From NCBI GenBank assembly GCA_009602725.1, contig WELB01000317.1, forward strand, positions 72,743 to 124,365: a stretch of 51,623 nt of DNA. Direction: 5' to 3'. This DNA comes from Spirogloea muscicola. Taxonomy: Eukaryota > Streptophyta > Zygnematophyceae > Spirogloeales > Spirogloeaceae. The notes under the pieces were generated by a model. The model searched no databases. It was not told the origin of the DNA and worked only from the letters and a program-made list of their open reading frames with translations. This document shows positions 9,434 to 19,060 of this stretch, one piece after another. Made by a program: the position numbers and the translations under genes. Each line of letters opens with the position of its first letter. Within the stretch, counting starts at the first letter, position 1.

Positions 9434-12400
9434 TTATTGCGAGCTGGTGAAAAAAATGGAATGCCGCTGCCGACGTTTCATTCTCGGACACAGAGACTGG
9501 TTGTCAACTTCCAACCTTTTTAAGTGTGTACAGCCGTTCAGGATGACAGTCAAAGCTGCGGGAGTGATGCTTCGAATGTGGCTCAATGAGATGTACTCAA
9601 GCATTTGGCACCCTTCTACAAGACCTGCGATACCTTTATTTGTTACACCAACTGTATGCAAACTGATATCCACCAACTTTGGGCAATGGCTCCCAAACGC
9701 CATCACCGCACCATCACCTACCATCTGCAAACATGCAAAAACCTTAGGGGTTGCATTGACCTCAAAGTGTCATGTGAGAACCTACAAAAGCCACCAGAGT
9801 TGTTGATGCTGTTGTTGATGCAAGATCTAAGACACATAGATGGTACATCACAACAACATCAAAAGCGAGCTTGAGAAAGGACGTATTGATCTGCCAGAAA
9901 CAGCCAGTCTACCCAGAGTGCTTAGTGGAAGCCCACCGGGCAATCCTTGAGAGAAATATACTCCAGCAGATGGCAACCTCCTGCCAGCAGCTCCAATCCC
10001 GTGGATGAAAGCCAAGGACAGCCCACCAAATGCAAGGTTTTCAACTGTGGACAACCTTGTGCAATTGCCGCAAAAGCAAATGCTCTGTCTGCAGCTCTGC
10101 CACCACAATATGTGCGGAGCTGGTAAGTGGGACCTGCAAGAGGAACAACTGTATCCCCTGGCTTGCTCCTTGCCAATGAGCTGAGCATAGTGCCCTTTGA
10201 TTGATTCTTGGCGTTCAGATGGGAGGGTCAACCACAGCAATGTCAGGCAAACAATAACAAAGGATTCCAGACCAATCTGGTCCACTACGCACGCAATGAT
10301 AACTGCCTTGAAGGAAGGGGGAAAACCTGCAGTGCTCAATCCTCAGCTCCTGCAATCGGTGTGAGAAGTTCCCGACAGAGATCAACGCAGTAGCTCCCAA
10401 CTGGATCGACACATTGACGCATCGACACACATATGTGTAGTTACTGCATGACTCGTGAGGCTTGTACTAATGTGCCTGTAAGATAGACAACCAGCTCGGC
10501 ATCCAGCAACTTTCCAAGTCTACGACGCCTTGAGGTAAGAGAAGCGAAGTCAAGGCCCTGGCAATAAAGATCGTACCCTCTTACACATTGATAACTCAAG
10601 CCGCACCAACTGCCGGCATCCTTCAGCAATCTTTGCAACGTCGTTGTCTGTCACATTGTCCATGCACCTGAGTGAAAGTTCCTCAAGGGACCTGACATTG
10701 CCAGATGATACACTGCTTGCTCACTCGACCTACGACATACATTGACCACCTGCAGCAGCTCAGATGCCATGTGATGCAACATTGGGGCCGTCTCTGACTT
10801 TCACGACCTGCATGTGGAGCCAATGGCCTCAAATGCCTGTTCACAGAATCGCATGTTGTATAGCTTCAGTTCCTCAAGGAATGGGCCGCTGATGTCAGTG
10901 CTCCAACTTTCCTTCTCATCATCTCCAAAGTACCTGAAGTCAAGGAGGAAGGATGAGGACTTATGGGCTTGACTCTAAGAACCTGACTCTAAGAATTGCC
11001 AAAGGTAGCAAGAAATCTAAGCTTGCGTGGTGGATTGCCACAACCATTCATACCACTTCATATTGGGCTGCAAGCACAAGATATCAGTCACAATCTCCAT
11101 GCACAGTGTAGCAACACAGATTCGTCTTTCCCTTTTGGGTGGTAATGACTCATTCCTGCTATTGATTCTGTCGCCTCTCCTGTTGGCTCAAAGAACTACA
11201 AACTGGCTGTTGATTAGGAATGGACCTTCCATTGGCCAGATAGTGGAGGTTAAGGTCCAAGTGCCGTAACTTCCTGCATATCCGAGTTAGTGCATGGGGA
11301 GGATTGGTGAATTTTGTACACCCTTTTATGCGTAGCTCTTGTAGATGCACACAACCGCCATCCGGAGCCACAAAGGCACTTTCATCTGCAGACCTTGTGA
11401 CAAGTCTTTGATGAGTATACAAATTACTTGGCTACTGCTTCATGTGACCCTGTGACAAGTCTCTGACAAGGAAATTGTTTCGGGTGGCATATGCTTCCCA
11501 TGAAAATTTGACTGCAATCAAATCTAGAGTGCAAGCATGCATGACCAGATTGCGACGTGTCCAAAGTCCATCACATATGCTCTGGACATGAGGCCAAGAT
11601 TCAGGAAGATTGCAGCTGACTAAAAGGCAAAATGTCTGCAACCAGGAGAGGGGTGGAAGTGAAGCCTCACCTATGACAAGTCCCGATATATTGAGCTGCT
11701 TCAATTGAGTGCAGTGGCTGCCAACGGAAACCAGGGTAGCATTTGAGACACCCTCACAACTGTCCAACTGCAATGCTGTTAAACTCTGAGAGCAGCCCTT
11801 GACAAAGGAGACCAGGTCTGCATCCCCTACAGAGGTGCAGGAAGTCATTGAGAGCTCCCGCAGGCCTTTGCAGTGCAGGCCCAGTTCGACCATGACGCCA
11901 CTGGGGAAGTCCACACCCTGCCAGCAGGCCGCCCAGGCTACCACCTTCGAGTGAGAAGCTCAAGACTAGGAGCATAGCCAAGCAACAGTCTAGAGCCTGT
12001 CAGAAGCCTGCAAGGCGTTCTGATCAATGACCGACCTGCAGCGTGAGGCTCTCGAGTGAACGGCAGTGAGCAGCGAGGTGCACGAGGCCGTGTCCCGCCA
12101 CCATGTAGCCCCAGGACAGGCTTAGGCTCTGCAGATTGGGGTACTGACTGGCCACTTCCACCATCGCACTCTCAGTGATATGCACGGCGGAGACCTCGTA
12201 GACATCGTCGAGCTTGCGCTTCCTGTGCAGCCGCTTCCCTCGCTTGTACTGCTCGCTCTGGGCCCGGAGGACCTTGCACAGTGAATGTGAGGGGCAGAAG
12301 GACTTAGCCTGGCGCAGCGATACTGATCCGCTTTCACCAAGTGGGTTTCCTGAAGCGGCGAGCTCAGCAAGCTCGCAATACATGCGACATGAGGCAGGCA

Positions 12401-12904
12401 GCGTGCAGGAGCAAGAGCCTTGGTGGTTGAGGACCAACCTGCAGCGACCAGGCTCCTGGCTGCCTCGGCGTGGAAGCCTCCTGCACGGCTCGAGAGTGGC
12501 AGACACAGTGAGCAGCACATCGCACCCGAGAAGCCCAAGTCGAGGTCCGCCAGAAACCCATCAGCAATTTCGCTAACGAAGTTGGTGGCGAGTCCGCGAC
12601 TCGCTGCATCCCCTTCTGCAGAAGAAGCGCGGCTTCTCTACGACGACGAGAAGTGGCGTTCGAGAGCCCTCGCCTGGCCGCGCAGCTCGATCGCGAAGCT
12701 GGTGACGGCGGGGAAGCGGGCGGCGGCGTTGGCGAGACGGGCGTCAAAGTCGTCAGCGGGCAGCGGCGCCAGGCGCCGCCGCGAGTGGCGCTCGATGCGG
12801 TGCCACCGGCGGCAGACCAAGGCGGCGGCGCTGCGGCCGCCGGCGCCGGGGGCCAGCCGGGCGAGCGCCTGGGCGAGGAGCTCGTCGGGGAGGGCGGCGT
12901 CCAT
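9434..12904 (-). CDS. F-box / leucine-rich-repeat protein
   Basis: Predicted substrate receptor of an SCF (Skp1-Cullin-F-box) ubiquitin ligase. The N-terminus at 12,904 is an F-box: MDAALPDELLAQALARLAP, then ALVCRRWHRIERHSRR. Downstream exons encode AMN1/FBXL-type LRRs with L-x-x-L-x-L-x-x-C spacing. Exons I can place: 12,904 to about 12,640; an exon ending at 12,036 (start unresolved); 11,917-11,671; 11,385-11,226; 10,933-10,808; 10,691-10,577; 10,557-10,492; 10,400-10,327; 10,096-9,937; 9,724-9,434 (TAA). Phases agree across the last eight junctions, giving runs such as LHCKGLRELSMTSC, LQELRIEHC and LEYISLKDC. Between F-box and LRRs the same frame meets a TAG at 12,638-12,640 and then continues sensibly (GDAASRGLATNFVSEIADGF), so the exon 1 structure is doubtful. 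Inverted LINE-like ends lie about 70 bases upstream of the ATG. Confidence 0.85.
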
Positions 12905-12971
12905 AGCCGCCGCGGCGCCGGGGGTCGAGACGCGGGTTCGAGTCTGGCGGGTTGGCCAGAGCGGCCGAAGC

Positions 12972-13140
12972 GTACTCTGCTCATTCTTTTTTGGGCTGGC
13001 TTTTCCAGCCCCTATTCTCAACGGGCGAGCACTTTCTTCTTCTCCAGCCCCCATTCTCAATAGGCAGAAGAAAGTGCCCGCCCGTTGAGGATAGGGGCTG
13101 GAAAAGCCAGCCAAAAAAAAGAGTGAACAAAGTACGAGAA
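12972..13140. repeat. Inverted pair of LINE-like 3' ends (large hairpin)
   Basis: A plus copy (CATTCTTTTTTGGGCTGGC to GCGAGCACTTTCTTCTT) is followed by a minus copy (AGAAGAAAGTGCCCGCCC to GCCAGCCAAAAAAAAGAG). The arms are about 65 bases each, around a short partial third copy. The structure lies about 70 bases upstream of the F-box ATG and can fold into a long hairpin in DNA or in the leader RNA. Confidence 0.8.
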
Positions 13141-13650
13141 GGGGGCCAGGGAAGCGCTAAGAAAAACAAGCACACAAAGAAACAAAGCAGCTACGAATCA
13201 CTCAGTAACCCCTGCTAAGCAGCCGCAGATCAGAGATGCGAGGCTCCTGGAAGTGGGTCCCCTGGCCAGAGCCAGAGGCAGCAGCGAGGGCTCGCCGGCA
13301 CGAAGGTGCAGCGCGCGGGCCAGAGACCCAGCCTTGGTGGCCCATTGGGCGTCTCGCTGCTGAGGTCTATGGCCCGGGCGTTGAACCTTCGTGCCGGCAG
13401 AGCCCTCGCTGCTGCCTCTGGCTCTGGCCAGGGGACCCACTTCAACGAGCCTAGCCTCTCCGACCTGCGGCTGCTTAGCAGAGGTTACTGAGTCATTCTC
13501 CTGTAGCTCTTTGGATTTCGTCCATTCTTTTTTGGCTGGCTTCTGCCAGCCCCTCTCTTCTGCCAGCCCCTCTCTTTAGATTTTTAGATGTGCTTGCCTT
13601 TGTACCTGGCCATTTGGCCTACATTTCTTTCTAATACACGATCCCTCTCT
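13141..13650. mobile_element. LINE-like family B tails, both orientations, plus a type-2 end
   Basis: Bases 13,141-13,320 continue a minus family B copy (reverse of RGY-stop at about 13,203). Bases 13,321-13,491 are a plus family B tail (RSMARALNLRAGRALAAASG, ending SLSDLRLLSRGY-stop). A plus hairpin end lies at about 13,530-13,555 and a type-2 end (GTGCTTGCCTTTGTACCTGG) at 13,588-13,640. Confidence 0.55.
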
Positions 13651-13796
13651 TCTATGGGCGAGCGTTTTCTTCTATTGGGCTGGGTGTGAGCGGTCGTATG
13701 CGTCGGTGGTCACCAAGTCCAGGAGAAGACGTGGCCCGCAGGCCTGTGGGGTGGCCACCAGGTCTACGCGACGGGCGTGGAGACCGTCGGCCCTTT

Positions 13797-13924
13797 CCGT
13801 AGCTGCTTTGTTTCTTTGTGTGCTTGTTTTTTTTAGCCCCTGGCCCCCTTCTCGTCCTTTGTTAATTCTTTTTGGGCTGGCTTTTCCAGCCCCTATTCTC
13901 AATGGGCGAGCACTTCCTTCTTTC
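13797..13924 (+). mobile_element. LINE-like family B 3' UTR only
   Basis: Begins CGTAGCTGCTTTGTTTCTTT and runs through CCCCTGGCCCCCTTCTCG to the GGGCTGGCTTTTCCAGCCCC hairpin and GCACTTCCTTCTTTCC. This 5'-truncated copy contains no coding sequence. Confidence 0.6.
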
Positions 13925-14053
13925 CTGGACTTAGTCTGCACTCGACTCTGCCTGAACAATGTATTGGCTTGAATTGGCCTCCCTTTCAATTCATGCGCCC
14001 CGCGCGCCTTCTCTCCTGGAGGGGCATAACGCCGGAGTGCTTTCTTCCTTCCT

Positions 14054-14275
14054 AGCCCTCGCTGCTGCCTCTGGCTCTGGCCAGGGGACCCACTTCCAGG
14101 AGCCCAGCATCTCTGATCTGCGGCTGCTTAGCAGGGGTTACTGAGTGTCTCGTAGCAGCTTTGTTTCTGTTACTTAGCGCTTCCCCTGGCCCCCTTCTCG
14201 TACTCTGTTCATTCTTTTTCGGGCTGGTTGTTCCAGCCCCTATTCTCAATGGGCGAGCACTTTCTTCTTTTCTTC
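14054..14275 (+). mobile_element. LINE-like family B short copy, near-pristine
   Basis: Begins inside the ORF tail at GCCCTCGCTGCTGCC, ends SISDLRLLSRGY-stop, then the full 3' UTR and hairpin. Its first 217 bases (14,054-14,270) match 2,954-3,170 exactly. It is followed directly, head to tail, by another short copy. Confidence 0.7.
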
Positions 14276-14506
14276 CTTCGTGCCTCGCTGCTGCCTCTGG
14301 CTCTGGCCAGGGGACCCACTTCCAGGAGCCCAGCATCTCTGATCTGCGGCTGCTTAGCAGGGGTTACTGAGTGTCTCGTAGCTGCTTTGTTTCTGTGTTT
14401 CTTAGCGCTTCCCCTGGCCCCCTTCTCGTACTCTGTTCATTCCATTTCGGGCTGGTTGTTCCAGCCCCTATTCTCATTGGGCGAGCACTTTCTTCTTTTT
14501 CTTCCT
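14276..14506 (+). mobile_element. LINE-like family B short copy in tandem
   Basis: Starts at nearly the same tail position (CTCGCTGCTGCC, 14,284) and ends with the hairpin (14,448-14,468) and GCACTTTCTTCTTTTTCTTCC. It joins the pyrimidine-rich end of the previous copy directly. Confidence 0.65.
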
Positions 14507-14639
14507 AACACGTCTCCGGACGCACTCCGCCTGCCGGGGTACCGGCTGGGCTGTCTCGCAGGCGGACCTGCAGCCTGGACAGCCCTCCTGACCTTGTCCA
14601 ATCCGGAGTATATTCTTCTGGCAGCTACGAAGGGGCCGG

Positions 14640-15030
14640 CCGGGCTGGCTCTTCACACCATCGCCCGTCGCTTCCATGGGGAGCCGGTAGACTTTCCTGC
14701 AGCCGGGTCGCTGGCGCAAGTGTATCATATGCGCCTGGCCGTCTCGCTGCAGAGGTTTATGGCTCGGGCGTTGCACCTTCGTGCCGGCAGAGCCCTCGCT
14801 GCTGCCTCTGGCTCTGGCCAGGGGACCCACTTCCACGAGCCTAGCATCTCCGACCTGCGGCTGCTTAGCAGAGGTTACTGAGTGATTCGTAGCTGCTGTG
14901 TTTCTCTGTGTGCTTGTTTTTCTTAGCGCTTCCCTGGCCCCCTTCTCGTGCTCTGTCTTTTCTTTTTGGGGCTGCTTTTCCAGACCCTATTCTCAATGGG
15001 CGAGCACTTTCTTCTTTTCACAGCCCTTGC
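14640..15030 (+). mobile_element. LINE-like family B copy
   Basis: Longer tail beginning near HTIARRFHGEPVDFPAAG, with SLAQVYHMRLAVSLQRFMAR, and ending SISDLRLLSRGY-stop at 14,879-14,881. The 3' UTR has a slightly decayed hairpin (GGGCTGCTTTTCCAGACCC, about 14,967) and GCACTTTCTTCTTTT. Bases 14,507-14,640 resemble the segment at 19,556-19,630 (GGCGGACCTGCAGCCTGGAC), a shared piece of unknown nature. Confidence 0.6.
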
Positions 15031-16960
15031 CCCCATTAAGAGTGCCACTACTTTCTTTCTCTGGCCTGCGGCTGCTATTTCGGGATAACACAGGATGGCT
15101 GTTCGCAGCCCCCGCTCCCTGTATGAGCGCCGCTGTCTTTCCGTCTAGTCTTTTTGACAGGCAGCTGGTAAGTAGAGGTTACTGAATGATCATCCTGCAT
15201 GGGGATATTAAGCACCCAAGGGCCACTTGAGTTGCTGTCCGCTTTAGCACCTTCTTGGCCCCTTGGAATTTGTTCATTCAATTTCTGAGCTGGCCAACTG
15301 CAGCCATCGCCCTCTGCTGGAAGAGTCTTTCTTCCTACGGCTGGCATCTCTTCGCTTCTCAGCCGTTGGCTCATCTGGGAAGAGCTTTTCCCTCTCTTCT
15401 CGGACACAGTGTACTGGCTTGCTTTAGCCTCCATCTCATTTCATGCGCACTGCGTGCCTTCTCTTTTGTGTCTATACGCCTTCCGGCCCTTGCAGACCTT
15501 CTTCATCTTCCTTGGGCTGGCCTCCCCAGCCACTGCCATACTTGGAAGAGCTCTTTCTCTTACAGCCATCGCCCCCTTGTGAGTATAGAGAACTACTAAT
15601 TCTAAGCAAGTCAACAGCTGTAGGAAGCCAGCCCAGAAGGTTTGAATAAGATGTGACAGGGCCGGAAGGAGGAAAGAAGCGGAACTACACTTCGTGACTC
15701 CAGCGATTGGACGCTCGATAACTTCTAGACAACAAATGCAAAGTGGAGCAGTGACGTTTGCCATCGCCCCCATGTGAGAGGATGTTTCATCTAGGCCGAA
15801 TACTGGTGCGCTTGGATCGAAGTTGAGGCCAAGCTGACCAACGTCACTGATTGCATCAGTGACGTTGTCAAGTCGAGCCTCCCTCGACAGGCAAGCGGCC
15901 GTCTACCCCTTTTTCCGATGCCTTGTAGCCTGCACGACGTAGCGATGGCCGCTTCCTCCTAGTAGAAGATCCAGAAGGGGGTTACAGCTGTGAAAGGCCA
16001 ACCTTAAGAAAGCTGGACAAGGTACAATAGGTCCGAAAGGCCAAAAAGTGCAGAAGCAACAGACTATGCAAGTGGCTCCGACAAATGGGTGCTCGATAAC
16101 CCCCAGTCAAAATGGGAAAAGTCAGCTGCCGTAAGGCAGAGTAGCTTGCAGCCGGCAAGGAGCAGCTGTTAAGAGAGAAGGCGCGCGGTGCACATGAGAT
16201 GAAAGAGTGGCCAATCTCATACCAATACACTGTTTAGGCAAGATCAGTGCAGAAAAGCCGTCAAGAGGACAGACACATCGGACAGACTTAGCCAAAGAAG
16301 TGTCAAGGCGACGTTAGCCAGAAGCAGCAGCCAAGCGCCAACAAATGTGGCTCTCTCAGGGGCAAGGCCTGTGAACAGCCAGCGCGAAGACAACTGACAC
16401 AGCGCCAAAGCGCGGGCCTGCCAGCAAGTGCACTGCAGAAGCCAGTGATCGAGGGAGCGAGCCGCCAGGTGCACTAGAAACCTGAGCCAGCGATCCGGCG
16501 GCCAGTACTCATCCGTCAGGAAAAAAAAGTGGCTCTGCCAAAGGGGCCAAGGGCTGGGAAAGCCAGCCAACAATTGACAAGATCCGAAGGGGCAATCGCG
16601 CTGTCTCAGAGCTTGGGCAGGATGGATCACTTGGTATCCACGAGTGAGGAGCCTCTAATCCGGAAGACTAGCAGCCGGAAAGCAATCCCCCTGACGAAAG
16701 CCAGAGACTGCAGCTAGAGCACACCAGCACGCAGGCGCACAATGTGGGCCATGGGACCGCTGGAGGGAGATAGGCGCATGCAGTAAGAAAAGAAACGGTA
16801 GACCTGAGCTAGCGAGCCAGCAGCGTTGACATCAGCCTGCTCACCTCGCCTGCGGAGATTGCTCACCCATAGAAAAGAGGAGATGTGTGTACTAAGAGAT
16901 GGGGAGGCCATGTGTGGCCAAGTGCAAAGGCAAGCACAGCCCAGAACGGACAAATTGCAA
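15031..16960. repeat. Decayed LINE-like ends, mixed orientation
   Basis: Plus remnants include a tail-like stop region at about 15,170-15,185 and a hairpin near 15,515. Minus remnants include hairpins near 15,600, 16,375 and 16,550 and a type-2 end at about 16,885-16,940. I see no host gene. Confidence 0.4.
15839..15867. repeat. Perfect 13-bp palindrome, 3-base spacer
   Basis: CAACGTCACTGAT, TGC, ATCAGTGACGTTG. The arms match exactly. It lies in decayed repeat sequence and has no T-run to suggest an RNA terminator. Confidence 0.9.
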
Positions 16961-16964
16961 AGAT

Positions 16965-16998
16965 CTCGAGCGCCACCGGTTACACGGTGGCGCTCGAG
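16965..16998. repeat. Perfect 14-bp palindrome, 6-base loop
   Basis: CTCGAGCGCCACCG, GTTACA, CGGTGGCGCTCGAG. It lies between a minus type-2 end and the start of the family D plus copy, so it may mark a rearrangement junction. Confidence 0.9.
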
Positions 16999-17059
16999 TA
17001 TACCAGCTCATGCCTCCGACCGCCGGGGCGGATGGCCGCATCCACACCCGGCGCGCCTC

Positions 17060-17660
17060 TCGTCGCCAGCGCGCTCGGCGGGGGGCCTCGGCTCATCGCC
17101 GACGTTGTCGCGACCGACTGCTTGTTAACGGCAGCGCCAAACGCTCGTCGGAGGAGGCGGGCTACGCAGTCTGCCAAGCGGCGGGCGCAAAGGAACGGAA
17201 TGGCTCGGACCAGCCGGTGGGAGACGAGTTTGTTCCACTGGCAGTCGACGTGCACGGAGCTTTCGGCACAAAATGGCTTGACTTGCTTCACCGCCTTGCG
17301 CGGCGTGCAGCGGCCCGCCGCCTCGGGCAGCAGGGCGAGCAGCCCGGCTTCCATGTCGCCGGGTCCATCGCTCAGGTCTTCCGAATGCTTTTGGCCACCT
17401 CGATGCAGCGGTCCCTCGCATTCGCGGTTCACTTGCGCGCGCAGGCCGAGCTTTGGCGGCGGCCTCCGGCTTCCATCAAGGCGACGTCTTTCCGCCGGCT
17501 AGCTACTCAGACTTGCATCTCCTGACTAGAGGTTACTGAGCGTTCCCTGGCTGATGTCTTAGTCCTAGTCCTTCGCACTCCGGCTCCTTCCGACCTTGTC
17601 CATTCCTTTGGGCTGGCCTTTCCCAGCCACCAGTCAATGTGGCCACGCTTTCTTAAAAAA
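17060..17660 (+). mobile_element. LINE-like family D copy, plus arm
   Basis: The tail includes FVPLAVDVHGAFGTKWLDLL, HRLARRAAARRLG, VAGSIAQVFRMLLATSMQRS and a TRGY-like end with stop at about 17,537. An upstream segment in another frame reads LIADVVATDCLL, so the copy is broken. The 3' UTR ends in the GGGCTGGCCTTTCCCAGCC hairpin (17,610). The F-V-P-L-A...G-x-F-G pattern fits the LINE C-terminal pattern noted for family A. Confidence 0.6.
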
Positions 17661-18273
17661 GGTCCCTGAAAAGAAATGAACTGCTCACCACAGAGGGTAG
17701 GGGCTGGAAAGGCCAGCCCATAAAGAATAGACAATGTCCAAAGAGCCAAAAAGGAAGCGCGGACAGATTGACTGGTGGCTGGGAAAGGCCAGCCCAAAGG
17801 AATGGACAAGGTCTGAAGGAGCCGGAGTGCGAAGGACTAGGACTAAGATATCAGCCAGGGAACGCTTAGTAACCTCTAGTGAGAAGTTGCAATCTGAGTA
17901 GCTAGCCTGCGGCAAGACGTCACCTTGACGGAAGCCAGAGGCCGCCGCCAAAGCTCGGCCTGCGCGCAAGTGAACCGCGAAGGCAAGGGACCGCTGCATC
18001 GAGGTGGCCAAAAGCATTCGGAAGACCTGAGCGAGGGACCCGGCGACTTGGAAGCCGGGCTGCTCGCCCTGCTGCCCGAGGCGGCGGGACGCTGCACGCC
18101 GCGCAAGGCGGTGGAGCAAGTCGAGCCATTATGTGCCGAAAGCTCCGTGCACGTCGACTGCCAGTGGAACAAACTCGTCTCCCACCGGCTGGTCCGAGCC
18201 ATTCCGTTCCTTTGCGCCCGCCGCTTGGCAGACTGCGTAGCCCGCCTCCTCCGACGAGCGTTTGGCGCTGCTG
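17130..18273. repeat. Tail-to-tail inverted pair, arms about 520 bp
   Basis: The arms 17,130-17,655 (+) and 17,755-18,273 (-) share coding tail, stop region and 3' UTR in mirror order. If transcribed through, the product would be a long hairpin RNA. Confidence 0.75.
17755..18273 (-). mobile_element. LINE-like family D copy, minus arm
   Basis: Near-identical inverted partner of 17,130-17,655. On the minus strand the same tail (KSPGPSLRSSECFWPPRC and frame-mates; AFAVHLRAGRALAAASGFRQ) ends near 17,870, and the 3' UTR hairpin lies at 17,775-17,795. Both copies face each other tail to tail around a spacer of about 100 bases holding another short hairpin end (17,695-17,725). Confidence 0.6.
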
Positions 18274-18301
18274 GTTTAGGGTCTAATCCTCAACCCTAAA
18301 C
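18274..18301. repeat. Inverted telomere-like motifs
   Basis: GTTTAGGGT (18,274-18,282) and AACCCTAAAC (18,292-18,301) are single units of the plant-type TTTAGGG/CCCTAAA repeat, head to head around nine bases. They lie at the outer end of the inverted LINE-like pair. Confidence 0.6.
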
Positions 18302-18329
18302 GCCAGAAGAGGCCGAGAAGGAAAGAAGA

Positions 18330-19060
18330 AGGTGCCCGCCCATAAAGAAGAGGGGCTAGCAAAGCCAACCCAAAAAGAATGGACAATGTTCAAAGCCAAA
18401 GAAAGAGGTGCCGAAGAAGGACTACACTACAAAGTGCAAGACGGTGCAGAGGAAGATGCAGATGGATGCTCAGTATCCACGTGTGAGCAACAGCAGATCA
18501 GAGTAACTCGGAGCAGGAAAAGCGGCACTTTGCCGAGACCCGGAAGCAGCAGCCATAGCACGGCCAGCGCGCGCGTGGACCGCATGAGCCAAAGAGCGCT
18601 GTACTGAGTGTCTCGTAGCTGCTTTGTTTCTGTTTCTTAGCGCTTCCCCTGGCCCCCTTCTCGTACTCTGTTCATTCTTTTTTGGGCTGGTTGTTCCAGC
18701 CCCTATTCTCAATGGGCAAGCACTTTCTTCTTGTAGCGAGACCGCCAGCCTCATCCGAAAGACCTGCGCGAGGGAGCCGGCAGCATTGAAGCCTGGCGAA
18801 CCCTGCCGCCGCTCGATGGCCTCCCGGGCAAGCCGCTGGAGGAGATCCAACCAGCCACTGCCAAAGGCCCCGTGTACGTCAATGGCCAGTGCCGCGAAGG
18901 CATCGCCTGGAGGGTGGTCAGAGTAACGCGCTCCTTACTCCGAGCCGCCAAAGCGACCGCGTGCCCGACGAGCGTCGCCGACTTCGCGGGGTTGGCCGAA
19001 TCAACGCAATCTGCAGTCACCACATCAGCGATGATACGCGGACCTCCTACGCGGAAAAAC
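18330..19060 (-). mobile_element. LINE-like family C copy, minus, interrupted
   Basis: Minus copy with 3' end at 18,330 (GTGCCCGCCCATAAAGAAGA; hairpin GGCTAGCAAAGCCAACCC), two TGTAG units (18,423-18,432), the tail ending SYSDLLLLTRGY-stop, and upstream coding sequence to about 19,050 (DLLQRLAREAIERRQG; PRIIADVVTADCVDSANPAK). It is split by the plus insertion at 18,604-18,731. Confidence 0.6.
18604..18731 (+). mobile_element. Family B 3' end inserted into a family C copy
   Basis: A 128-base insert starts CTGAGTGTCTCGTAGC (stop codon region) and ends at the hairpin (18,683-18,702) and GCACTTTCTTCT. It splits the family C tail at AGAGCGC/GCGAGACC, and the four bases TGTA occur on both sides (18,600-18,603 and 18,732-18,735), a plausible target-site duplication. 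This gives relative age: family B moved after this family C copy landed. Confidence 0.7.

Noticed and set aside
12972-13140. GGGCTGG hairpins as intrinsic transcription terminators
   Set aside because: The hairpins occur about 50 times in both orientations at element ends, not at gene ends, and bacterial terminators do not apply here.
18274-18301. True interstitial telomere tract
   Set aside because: Only one unit on each side, so it is too short to call; kept only as a telomere-like motif.
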